Shown in pieces: positions 15,571 through 21,084 of a stretch of DNA of 64,000 nt. This stretch comes from Comamonas phosphati (GTDB taxonomy: Bacteria > Pseudomonadota > Gammaproteobacteria > Burkholderiales > Burkholderiaceae_C): contig NZ_BMEU01000005.1 in NCBI RefSeq assembly GCF_014637085.1, positions 1 to 64,000 of the forward strand, read 5' to 3'. The position numbers and the translations under genes were made by a program. Under the pieces are notes generated by a model, which was not told the origin of the DNA, ran no database searches, and saw only the letters and a program-made list of their open reading frames with translations. How positions within the stretch are numbered: position 1 is the stretch's first letter; every line of letters begins with the position of its first letter.

Positions 15571-15585
15571 AAAAGGACCGTAAAA

Positions 15586-16983
15586 ATGGCTTCAAAACTC
15601 CCTAGGGGTGTCCGTCTAGCTACTTGGAAGAACAAGGACGGTACAAACACTACCAAGTATAGAGTCGAGATCAAAAGAAAGGGTTGGAAAGGCGATACAA
15701 ACAAATTGTTTGATAGCCTTCAAGAAGCAGTTTCCTATCTTGCTTTAAGCAAGTTAAAGAAAGGTCAGGAGCTTCTATATTCAATTTCAGAAGAAGAACG
15801 AATTAAAAGAAACTCTGAAATTCAGAACGAAACCAATCAAGACTACTCTTTTGGTTTCTTTGCTCAAAAATACCTAGAAGATTACGTGTTTAATCAGCCT
15901 GCTGATACTGAACTCAAAAAACGTAATCAAGCAATGAAAAAAGCCTTTATAACGAAGATTTGTAATATCTCCATTCCAAATCGTTATCTAACTGGCGACC
16001 AAAAAGAAGAAATGGGTTTACCAAGAGAAGAACTTGTATACAGTTTCTTCAAGGGTCTGGATGTAAGAAACCAAATCAAGCCTATTGATATTGATAACTA
16101 TATCAAGGCTCGATTGAGAGGCGACAAGGTCAATCGTGCTGTAAAACCTGTCAGTGTCGTTAGAGAAATAACCTATATTTCCAATGTATTCAATAAATTA
16201 AGAAGATTTGATGAAAGCCTCGAAGATATAAGAAATCCAACCAGAGACTATGATAAATCCCTGCTTGAAAATGTAGTCAATGTCAGAAAGAGGGTTTTAT
16301 CAGACCAAGAAGAAGAGAAGTTTTTAGAAGTTATCAACGGATATTCAAATAAGCAACTTGCTGATATTTGTAAAATTTCCTTGTTAACTTCAATGAGAAG
16401 AAGTGAGATTGTCTTTTTGAGGAAAGACCAAATCAGAGACGATTTTAAATTCATTCACCTACCAATAACCAAATCCAAGAAATCCCGAGATGTCTATTTA
16501 GACGAAACAGCCAGAGCTTTTTTTAGACAACTACAACCAGCAGAGAAATCTAAAAATGGTCGTTTCTTCACATATTCAATTATGGGTTTTGGCAAGGTGT
16601 TTGCTGAATTAATGGAAAAGAATGGTCTGAAAGACATTCATTTTCACGATTTAAGAAGAACCAAGATTTCAAGAATGCTGTCGATAGGTGGAGATAAAAA
16701 CACAATCTTGATTGCAAAACTTCTAGGTTTCCAATCAGTGAGGAAGTTCGAAGAAATCCACCTAACAGAGAAACATAAAGGAATCGATACCCAAGAGGCT
16801 ATGTTAAGCACCTTTGGACATGGCAATATAGACACCAACTACAAGCATTATTTCAATCCTGTTTTGAGTGAAGTCAACAAGATTGAACGAATGAAGTATT
16901 TAAAATCCAAGAAACAGAACGAGGATTTAACACCAGAAGAAAGCACCGAGCTTTTATCCCTCCTTATCGAACTAACCAATTAA
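15586..16983 (+). CDS. Tyrosine recombinase / integrase of the msrA element
   Basis: A 465-residue integrase. The N-terminal region (about 1-90: RGVRLATWKNKDGTNTTKYR) looks like an arm-binding domain. A core-binding helix bundle follows (about 165-225), then the catalytic domain. The active-site residues are all visible: Arg in TSMRRSEIVFL, Lys in the TKSKKSRDVYLDE hairpin, HDLRRTKISRML (His and Arg), and FGHGNIDTNYKHYF (His plus the nucleophilic Tyr). I set the start at ATG 15586, preceded by AAAAGGA. GTG at 15541 would add 15 residues. The gene abuts attL, as expected for the enzyme that recognises this site, and is co-transcribed with the next gene 13 bases on. Codons are strongly AT-rich. 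Confidence 0.93.
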   Translation: MASKLPRGVRLATWKNKDGTNTTKYRVEIKRKGWKGDTNKLFDSLQEAVSYLALSKLKKGQELLYSISEEERIKRNSEIQNETNQDYSFGFFAQKYLEDYVFNQPADTELKKRNQAMKKAFITKICNISIPNRYLTGDQKEEMGLPREELVYSFFKGLDVRNQIKPIDIDNYIKARLRGDKVNRAVKPVSVVREITYISNVFNKLRRFDESLEDIRNPTRDYDKSLLENVVNVRKRVLSDQEEEKFLEVINGYSNKQLADICKISLLTSMRRSEIVFLRKDQIRDDFKFIHLPITKSKKSRDVYLDETARAFFRQLQPAEKSKNGRFFTYSIMGFGKVFAELMEKNGLKDIHFHDLRRTKISRMLSIGGDKNTILIAKLLGFQSVRKFEEIHLTEKHKGIDTQEAMLSTFGHGNIDTNYKHYFNPVLSEVNKIERMKYLKSKKQNEDLTPEESTELLSLLIELTN

Positions 16984-16996
16984 AGGAGTAAACAAC

Positions 16997-17347
16997 ATGC
17001 CCCAAGTTTCGGATCAAGCAAAACAAATCATTGACTCCATGTCAATGGAGGAAATGATTGAAGAATCCAAGAAGGGAACTAAATCAAGATTTCAAGGAGC
17101 AAATTTTGACTACCTTGTAGCCAGAATCGATATTGTAAAAAACCAAGAAGAAAACGACAAATATCAACAGACTTTATCAATTTCGAAGGAAGCCAATAAC
17201 CTAGCAAAGTCTTCGAATGAAATTTCAAAACAGAGCAACCAGATAGCAGGTGAAGCAAAAGGAGTTTCCAAAATGGCTTTATGGGTTGCTATTGGAGCTC
17301 TGATAGTTTCGATACTTACACCGATTATCCAGCACTACATAAAATGA
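16997..17347 (+). CDS. Small coiled-coil, tail-anchored membrane protein
   Basis: A 116-residue protein starting 13 bases after the integrase stop, with AAAGGAG upstream. The N-terminal half is polar and helical (MEEMIEESKKGTKSRFQGAN). Residues about 50-90 have a Ser/Asn/Gln-rich amphipathic repeat (SKEANNLAKSSNEISKQSNQ) likely to form a coiled coil. Residues about 92-112 (MALWVAIGALIVSILTPIIQ) are a single C-terminal membrane helix. I do not recognise the family. In a tiny integrative element a tail-anchored protein may aid maintenance, exclusion or partition at the membrane; nothing in sequence decides this. Confidence 0.8.
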   Translation: MPQVSDQAKQIIDSMSMEEMIEESKKGTKSRFQGANFDYLVARIDIVKNQEENDKYQQTLSISKEANNLAKSSNEISKQSNQIAGEAKGVSKMALWVAIGALIVSILTPIIQHYIK

Positions 17348-17361
17348 ATTTTCAATATTAG

Positions 17362-17393
17362 AAAAGCCAGCATTTGCTGGCTTTTATTTTATT
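17362..17393. terminator. Bidirectional terminator between convergent element genes
   Basis: Perfect 10-bp stem AAAAGCCAGC / GCTGGCTTTT with loop ATTT, then ATTTTATT. It lies between the plus-strand gene ending at 17347 and the minus-strand gene ending at 17389. Confidence 0.9.
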
Positions 17394-17625
17394 GAGAAGA
17401 AGATTTTTCTTCTGGTCCTTGGATTGAGTTCTTGTATTCAATCTCTTTCATTTTATTTTCTACCCAATTTCTAGAACTACTCATCAAATCCCTGAATGTT
17501 TGAGAAATTGATTGGTTTTTTAATTCCGAATACTTAACCAATCTCTCATAATCAGACTTCTCAACAAAGATACTTCGCTTAATTAATTTCTCACCTTCTT
17601 TTATTATCATTTTAGGTTCTCCCAT
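17389..17625 (-). CDS. Ribbon-helix-helix (CopG-like) small DNA-binding protein
   Basis: A 78-residue protein. KRSIFVEKSDYERLVKYSEL followed by NQSISQTFRDLMSSS has the strand-helix-helix spacing of RHH/Arc-type dimers, with alternating basic and hydrophobic residues in the strand. The C-terminal 25 residues are charged and end in GPEEKSSSQ. Such proteins typically control copy number, partition or excision in small plasmids and integrative elements. It lies alone on the minus strand and its upstream region (17626-17727) contains a long hairpin. An excisionase or copy-control role is inferred. Confidence 0.7.
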   Translation of the reverse strand: MGEPKMIIKEGEKLIKRSIFVEKSDYERLVKYSELKNQSISQTFRDLMSSSRNWVENKMKEIEYKNSIQGPEEKSSSQ

Positions 17626-17686
17626 ATCAGAATATCTACATAAGAACCTATCAGATAAACCAAGATTGTCAACACCCAGAAATTAC

Positions 17687-17727
17687 AAAGCACACACGGA
17701 AGGACTAGGTGTCCTTCCAAGTGCTTT
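17687..17727. other. Long interrupted hairpin upstream of the RHH gene
   Basis: GGAAGGAC / GTCCTTCC (17698-17705 with 17711-17718, loop TAGGT) is extended, after small internal bulges, by AAAGCAC / GTGCTTT (17687-17693 with 17721-17727). The 15 paired bases make it the strongest fold in the first 200 bases of this non-coding block. On the plus strand a pyrimidine-rich tail (CTTTCTT) follows, so it could terminate, or it may be an origin structure. Confidence 0.55.
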
Positions 17728-17955
17728 CTTTCTTCCAATCCTATGCTTGTATTGTGTTTGTCGAAGGCTACACACCTTCCAATCTAAATCCTATCTCAAT
17801 CCTGGCTCTTTTCTTGTCGATTTCCAGTCTAGCATCTATCTTAATTCCAGAACCTAACAACAAGAACCCGTAGGGCTACACCTACGAGCCTATGAACGAG
17901 AACCTAACAATAAGAGCCCGGGAATTTATAGACGAGAACCCGTAGGGCTACACTC

Positions 17956-18071
17956 TATCGAAAATCCCCCCAAAAAATTGTTCTTCAATTTTTTTAGACA
18001 TTTACACCACATGTAATGTGTTGTTATGCCAGTTGTCCTTTCAGGACTAACTAAAATGGGGGTTTTCGATA
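17956..18071. ncRNA. Candidate structured RNA or DNA element: closing stem with three internal hairpins
   Basis: Closing stem TATCGAAAATCCCCC (17956-17970) pairs with GGGGGTTTTCGATA (18058-18071), 14 pairs with one bulged T. Inside are three hairpins in order: AAAAAATTG / CAATTTTTT around TTCTT (from 17972), CACAT-GTA-ATGTG flanked by ACA / TGT (about 18004-18024), and AGTTGTCC-TTTCA-GGAC-T-AACT (about 18031-18052). The layout is a four-way junction of about 116 nt. No coding frame explains it. It is not a tRNA: arm lengths, missing T-loop and missing anticodon rule that out. Strand and transcription are unknown; a replication origin or copy-control RNA are options. Confidence 0.6.
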
Positions 18072-18106
18072 ATGTGCTCGGTAATTTGCTTTTCAATGTG
18101 TCTTTG

Positions 18107-18217
18107 AAGAAATAATGTGTAGCTCCCTTGTGTTTACAAGGGATTGAGATAAGAACCTAACACATTGCACCCTACATTATTTTTCACTCAAAGAAATAAT
18201 GTAGGGTTTCACATTGC
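18107..18217. other. Two perfect hairpins framed by direct repeats
   Basis: TCCCTTGT-GTTT-ACAAGGGA (18124-18143) is a perfect 8-bp stem. CCCTACATTATTT (18170-18182) pairs with AAATAATGTAGGG (18194-18206), a perfect 13-bp stem with an 11-nt loop. AAGAAATAATGT is repeated at 18107-18118 and 18191-18202, and CACATTGC at 18161-18168 and 18210-18217. The two repeats let the right arm of the large hairpin compete with the earlier copy, as in a switch or an origin. Confidence 0.6.
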
Positions 18218-18280
18218 GATTAAACAACCAATCCGATACGAGAACCCGTAGGGAAGAACCTACATTTTTCTTCATTATCA

Positions 18281-18460
18281 AACTTGGCTGGTCGCCAAGT
18301 TTCTATCATTGAAAATCTATCTTTGTGGTTCACTCATTGTGGAAATTTCGCAAGCGAAACCGTATTGATAAGTCATTGACAACCATAGGTTGCCAACAAC
18401 TTACCAACACTTTTCCACAACAGCATAGGTTCACCAGGGTTTGATTTCCACAAATTTAAT
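18281..18460. other. Candidate replication origin region of the element
   Basis: Hairpins AACTTGGC / GCCAAGTT (18281-18288 with 18294-18301), TTTCGC-AA-GCGAAA (18346-18359) and CAACC-ATA-GGTTG (18380-18392). Three TTTCCACAA-type motifs lie nearby: TTGTGGAAA (inverted) near 18338, TTTTCCACA near 18412 (fits the DnaA-box consensus TTWTNCACA), and ATTTCCACA near 18446, followed by an AT-rich run (AATTTAATAAATTTTC). The block adjoins the RepL-like gene. DnaA-box-like sites, hairpins and an AT-rich run next to a rep gene are what an origin would show, but no nick site can be named. Confidence 0.45.
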
Positions 18461-18484
18461 AAATTTTCAAACCACAAAAACAAG

Positions 18485-18507
18485 AAAGCCACCTGATCGG
18501 TGGCTTT
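18485..18507 (-). terminator. Intrinsic terminator of the RepL-like gene
   Basis: Perfect 9-bp stem AAAGCCACC / GGTGGCTTT with a 5-nt loop, 23 bases beyond the gene end. On the minus strand it is followed by CTTGTTTTTGTGG. Confidence 0.85.
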
Positions 18508-18530
18508 AACATATCAAGAGAGAAGGAAAT

Positions 18531-18977
18531 TTATTCTCTGAACAAATCAATAACGTTGTCATAATTCTTGTGTTTGCCTTTGTAAATTATCTCGGGATTG
18601 AAAAGGTAGTAATTAGAAGTTCCTTGTTTGAGTTTTTTAATCACTTCTTTATCAACAAGGACTTTCAAAGCCTGCGAGACATTCGGTTGTTTAATTCCAA
18701 GGTGTTCGCTGATTTCTTTTTGGGTTATGCGTATGTAGTTTTCAAAATCAGTTTTACCTATCAGGTAAACTAAAACATTCCATTGTTCGCCTGTTAAACC
18801 TAATGTAGTAAGTTGAATAAAGCTCTCTTGTAGTCCCACGATATAATCTCCTCTTGTCCATTTCAGTTTTTTTGGTATTAGGACATTCAGAAATTCGGTT
18901 GCTTTGATTTCGTTTCCTGAATTGTCTACATAATTTCCATTATCTAACTGCTTTAATTTATTCTTCAAGACTGCCAT
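18531..18977 (-). CDS. RepL-like winged-helix plasmid replication/maintenance protein
   Basis: A 148-residue protein. Residues about 50-125 form a winged helix-turn-helix: LGLTGEQWNVLVYLIGKTDF, then RITQKEISEHLGIKQPNVSQ, ALKVLVDKEVIKKLKQGTSN and YYLFNPEIIYKGKHKNY. This order, and the N-terminal NGNYVDNSGNEIKATEF resembling the DEESGEV..VD start of RepL proteins, points to the RepL family known from small Gram-positive plasmids. A MarR-type regulator is the alternative. Its start (ATG 18975-18977) is just downstream of two overlapping palindromes, so it probably represses itself. Finding such a protein with a dense hairpin region suggests that the excised element can replicate. Confidence 0.65.
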   Translation of the reverse strand: MAVLKNKLKQLDNGNYVDNSGNEIKATEFLNVLIPKKLKWTRGDYIVGLQESFIQLTTLGLTGEQWNVLVYLIGKTDFENYIRITQKEISEHLGIKQPNVSQALKVLVDKEVIKKLKQGTSNYYLFNPEIIYKGKHKNYDNVIDLFRE

Positions 18978-18988
18978 AAAATCACCTA

Positions 18989-19028
18989 TATAGTAAATAT
19001 ACTATGAATATATAGTTTATTTACTATA
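18989..19028 (-). promoter_or_regulatory. Promoter-operator of the RepL-like gene
   Basis: Two palindromes, ATAGTA-AATA-TACTAT (18990-19005) and TATAGT-TTATTT-ACTATA (19011-19028), share the half-site TATAGTAAAT and lie 12-50 bp before the start codon. They also supply TATA-like -10 hexamers. The RepL-like winged-helix protein is the likely ligand. Confidence 0.7.
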
Positions 19029-19198
19029 TGTCAAGTCTTGAAAGCCTTGTTCTGTAAGGCTCTAAAAAATCTCCTTCTTGTATTATTTAAATAGAGCCTC
19101 GAATATAGATTTTCAATCACAGCAGTCGATACATATTCACATATAGCAAAGTTGACATTTCGCACTTTTAGGCGAAGCCAAATATAAAAATCTTTGTT

Positions 19199-19232
19199 CG
19201 TTACTCCAACTGGTTTCAAAGTTGGAGTAACG
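19199..19232. other. Perfect 12-bp inverted repeat
   Basis: CGTTACTCCAAC (19199-19210) and GTTGGAGTAACG (19221-19232) flank a 10-nt loop. It lies in the non-coding half of the element, between the RepL promoter and the hairpin run at 19340. It could be a terminator-like fold without a T run, or a binding site. Confidence 0.55.
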
Positions 19233-19339
19233 AGGGGAAACATAGAGAAATCCATTCATAAAGTCTTTTGGTATATGTCCACTTATCATAGAAACAGATA
19301 AGCAAATTTACGAATAGCGATTAAAGGAACTTTTTAGAG

Positions 19340-19476
19340 CTTTGTAGACCCGTATGGGTCGTCCACAAAGAAGACACAACCCCAAGCCGTTTAAACGGCT
19401 CTATGGGGTTGTATGTGGGTTTTGGAAGAACATTCGTTCTTGTTGCGGGTCGTAGCCCGCTCCCTACGGGTCAACA
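19340..19476. ncRNA. Candidate structured RNA: run of four consecutive hairpins near attR
   Basis: In order: CTTTGT-a-GACCC-GTAT-GGGTC-gtcc-ACAAAG (19340-19370); ACAACCCC closing an inner AGCCGTTTAAACGGCT palindrome with GGGGTTGT (19376-19412); AAGAAC-ATTC-GTTCTT (19426-19441); and TTG-CGGG...CCCG with an outer CAA closing (19443-19474). Almost every base from 19340 to 19412 is paired or in a tetraloop-size loop. The folds stop just before the arm-type sites. No frame on either strand explains it. It may be transcribed or act as single-stranded DNA during replication or recombination. Confidence 0.6.
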
Positions 19477-19511
19477 ATTCAGCAGGTTTATCAGCAGTTT
19501 CTATTCAGCAG
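19476..19511 (+). promoter_or_regulatory. Candidate integrase arm-binding sites, right end
   Basis: Three direct copies, AATTCAGCAG (19476-19485), TTATCAGCAG (19488-19497) and TATTCAGCAG (19502-19511), with starts 12 and 14 bp apart. They lie about 50 bp inside attR and match the sites at the left end. Confidence 0.65.
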
Positions 19512-19540
19512 AACCTAACTTGTTGATTTTTATAGATATT

Positions 19541-19606
19541 TTACTGAACATCTGTTAGGGTGCACCAGAAGCAACCACCGCCCAGATAAATCGTTTCAAC
19601 TGCCAT
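19541..19606 (-). pseudogene. Stranded native 5' end of msrA
   Basis: MAVETIYLGGGCFWCT, the original MsrA N-terminus with the catalytic Cys at 12, followed by element-encoded LTDVQ and a stop. The host start codon is ATG at 19604-19606, with another in-frame ATG at 19610-19612. The native msrA promoter should lie upstream (19613-19820) and now makes only this 21-codon fragment. Excision of the element would rejoin it to the rest of msrA at 15405. Confidence 0.9.
19560..19581. repeat. attR: imperfect direct repeat with attL
   Basis: GTGCACCA followed by GAAGCAACCACCGCC. On the minus strand it reads GGTGGTTGCTTCTGGTGCACC with host-style GC codons for Gly-Gly-Cys-Phe-Trp-Cys-Thr. Just left of it the sequence changes to element DNA (CTGTTAG), which ends the truncated frame a few codons later. 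Confidence 0.88.
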
Positions 19607-19820
19607 CGTCATCCCCACCCCGGATACCTTTTCCGGGCTACCCTTGAAGAGTAGCGCATATGCAAGAAGCCTTTGCCCGCGCGGCCGCAGTCCGGTGCCT
19701 GGAAGCAGCCCGGCCCATGCCGGTCGAGGCGACAAAAAACCGCCCGGCCCTACACGAGGCCCCGGAGGCTCGTAGAATCAATGGTTTGTCCTGATCAGTC
19801 TTTCTCCGGAGATTTTCCCC

Positions 19821-20531
19821 ATGGCTCTGCCTATGAACAGCCCAGTCGATCCGCGCGATGTGCACGCGCAGGCGCGCTTCAACATGATCGAGCAGCAAAT
19901 CCGCCCCTGGAACGTGCTCGACGAAGAGGTGCTGGAGCTGCTGGGCCAGGTGCGCCGTGAAGACTTCGTGCCGCCCGAATACGCGAACATGGCTTATATG
20001 GACATCGAGATCCCGCTGCTGGGTTCCGCCGAAGAGGCCGCTGCCAAGGGCCAGCACATGCTGGCGCCCCGCATCGAGGCACGCACGCTGCAGGACCTGG
20101 CCGTCAAGCCCGGCGACCGCGTGCTCGAGATCGGCACCGGCTCCGGCTACATGGCCGCCCTGCTGGCCGCCCAGGCCAAGGAAGTGGTCACGCTGGAGAT
20201 CGTCCCCGAGCTGGCCGAAATGGCCCGTGAGAACCTGCTGGACGCCGGCGTGAAGAACGTGGAAGTCCAGTTGGCCGACGGTGCCAGCGCCGCTGCGGCC
20301 CTGGGCCAGTTCGACGTCATCGTGCTCAGCGGCTCCGTGGCCAAGATTCCCGAGGCGCTGGTGGCCCAGCTCAAGGACGGCGGCCGCCTGAGCGCCATCG
20401 TCGGCCAATTGCCGGTGATGCGCTTCACCGTGGTGGAAAAGATGGGCAACCAGGTCACGGTACGCCAGCCCTGGGACACCTCGGTCTCGCGCCTGGAAGG
20501 CTTCGAAGAGCCTTCGCGCTTCTCGTTCTAA
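19821..20531 (+). CDS. Protein-L-isoaspartate O-methyltransferase-like protein
   Basis: A 236-residue SAM-dependent methyltransferase of the Pcm family, which repairs isoaspartyl residues in damaged proteins. After an N-terminal helix (ARFNMIEQQIRPWNVLDEEV) come the family's RREDFVPPEY, the SAM motif VLEIGTGSGYMAALLA, VVTLEIVPELAEMA, and a late DVIVLSGSVAKIPEAL. The substrate-contact region (normally a Ser/Thr-rich loop before motif I) reads QHMLAPRIEA, so the loop is changed. The closely related betaproteobacterial genes that precede rhodanese and TolC genes have the same form. It is the first gene of such a cluster and has no obvious ribosome binding site beyond CCGGAG upstream. Confidence 0.82.
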   Translation: MALPMNSPVDPRDVHAQARFNMIEQQIRPWNVLDEEVLELLGQVRREDFVPPEYANMAYMDIEIPLLGSAEEAAAKGQHMLAPRIEARTLQDLAVKPGDRVLEIGTGSGYMAALLAAQAKEVVTLEIVPELAEMARENLLDAGVKNVEVQLADGASAAAALGQFDVIVLSGSVAKIPEALVAQLKDGGRLSAIVGQLPVMRFTVVEKMGNQVTVRQPWDTSVSRLEGFEEPSRFSF

Positions 20532-20685
20532 GCCTTTCCACCGGTTCCGGCCTGTCCTGCGGGTGCGGCGCCGGAGCTGATTCTTGGCGGGGCTTGACGG
20601 GCGGCGACAGCGCCCCCCGCCCCGTTCGCAAAAAACGCTTGCGGCCGCCGATCGAACCCTGCCGCAAGCCGCACCGGAGTTGCAC

Positions 20686-21042
20686 ATGCTGCCCCAGGTT
20701 TCCCCCGCCCAATTCAATGACTGGCTGGCTGCCCATGGCGCCGGCTCGGCCCTGCCCGTGCTGCTCGACGTGCGCGAGCCCTGGGAAGTGGCCCAGGCCA
20801 ATGTGCGCGGCGACGGCCGGGCCGGCCAGTTCGAGCTGCGCTGCATTCCCATGGGCGAGATCCCCTCGCGCCTGCAGGAGCTGGACCCCGACCAGCCCGT
20901 TGCCTGCCTGTGCCATCATGGCGCCCGCAGCATGAATGTGGCCGTCTATCTCCTCAACAACGGCTTCGAGAACGTCAGCAATATCGCGGGCGGCATCGAT
21001 GCCTGGTCCCGCGAGCGGGACGCCAGCGTTCCGCGCTACTGA
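20686..21042 (+). CDS. Rhodanese-like sulfurtransferase
   Basis: A 118-residue single rhodanese domain. LLDVREPWEVAQANVRGDGR is the conserved DVRE segment. The active-site loop is VACLCHHGARSMNVAVYLL, with the catalytic Cys in CHHGARS. The C-terminal NVSNIAGGIDAWS is also standard. The six-residue loop type and the small size fit a cytoplasmic thiosulfate/persulfide sulfurtransferase such as GlpE. ATG at 20686 has CGGAG upstream. It lies between the pcm-like and TolC genes. The actual sulfur donor is unknown. Confidence 0.85.
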   Translation: MLPQVSPAQFNDWLAAHGAGSALPVLLDVREPWEVAQANVRGDGRAGQFELRCIPMGEIPSRLQELDPDQPVACLCHHGARSMNVAVYLLNNGFENVSNIAGGIDAWSRERDASVPRY

Positions 21043-21084
21043 AGCCAGCGCGCCTGCGGACCAAGCCCCGACCTCATCACGCCT

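Larger units (their letters stand above)
17851..18253. repeat. Interspersed short direct repeats (iteron-like)
   Basis: AACCTAACAA-[CT]-AAGA-[AG]-CCCG occurs at 17851-17870 and 17901-17920. AGAACCCGTAGGGCTACA occurs at 17863-17880 and 17935-17952. GAGAACCCGTAGGG recurs at 18240-18253. The GAACCTA core also occurs near 17644, 18153 and 19511. They surround the hairpin cluster and resemble replication iterons in arrangement, though copies are irregularly spaced. Confidence 0.6.
15405..19567. mobile_element. AT-rich integrative element inserted in the msrA active-site codons
   Basis: About 4.16 kb, bounded by copies of the msrA catalytic-motif sequence (15405-15426 and 19560-19581). Base composition falls from GC-rich to strongly AT-rich between them and the coding style changes completely. 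It carries a tyrosine integrase beside the left end, a small coiled-coil/tail-anchored protein, an RHH protein and a RepL-like winged-helix protein. Non-coding regions (17626-18530 and 18978-19560) are unusually rich in perfect hairpins. No antibiotic-resistance, restriction or transposase gene is visible. It splits msrA and rebuilds its reading frame. Confidence 0.92.

Noticed and set aside
15541-15585. GTG at 15541 as integrase start
   Set aside because: It would place the first codons over an arm-type site and lacks a ribosome binding site, whereas ATG 15586 has AAAAGGA upstream.
17666-17857. 63-codon plus-strand frame in the hairpin region
   Set aside because: It runs across the long hairpin at 17687-17727 and a run of repeats, and shows no protein-like features.
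17956-18071. Possible tRNA-like or tmRNA cloverleaf
   Set aside because: Four-armed shape, but no T-loop GTTCGA, no 7-bp acceptor with CCA and no anticodon-like 7-nt loop.
17851-18253. Possible CRISPR array
   Set aside because: Repeats are of different types, irregularly spaced and overlapping; there are no constant-length spacers and no cas genes.
19031-19255. 74-codon minus-strand frame in the msrA element
   Set aside because: It spans the perfect inverted repeat at 19199-19232 and has only a weak ribosome binding site; composition looks like chance in AT-rich DNA. It cannot be excluded without homologues.
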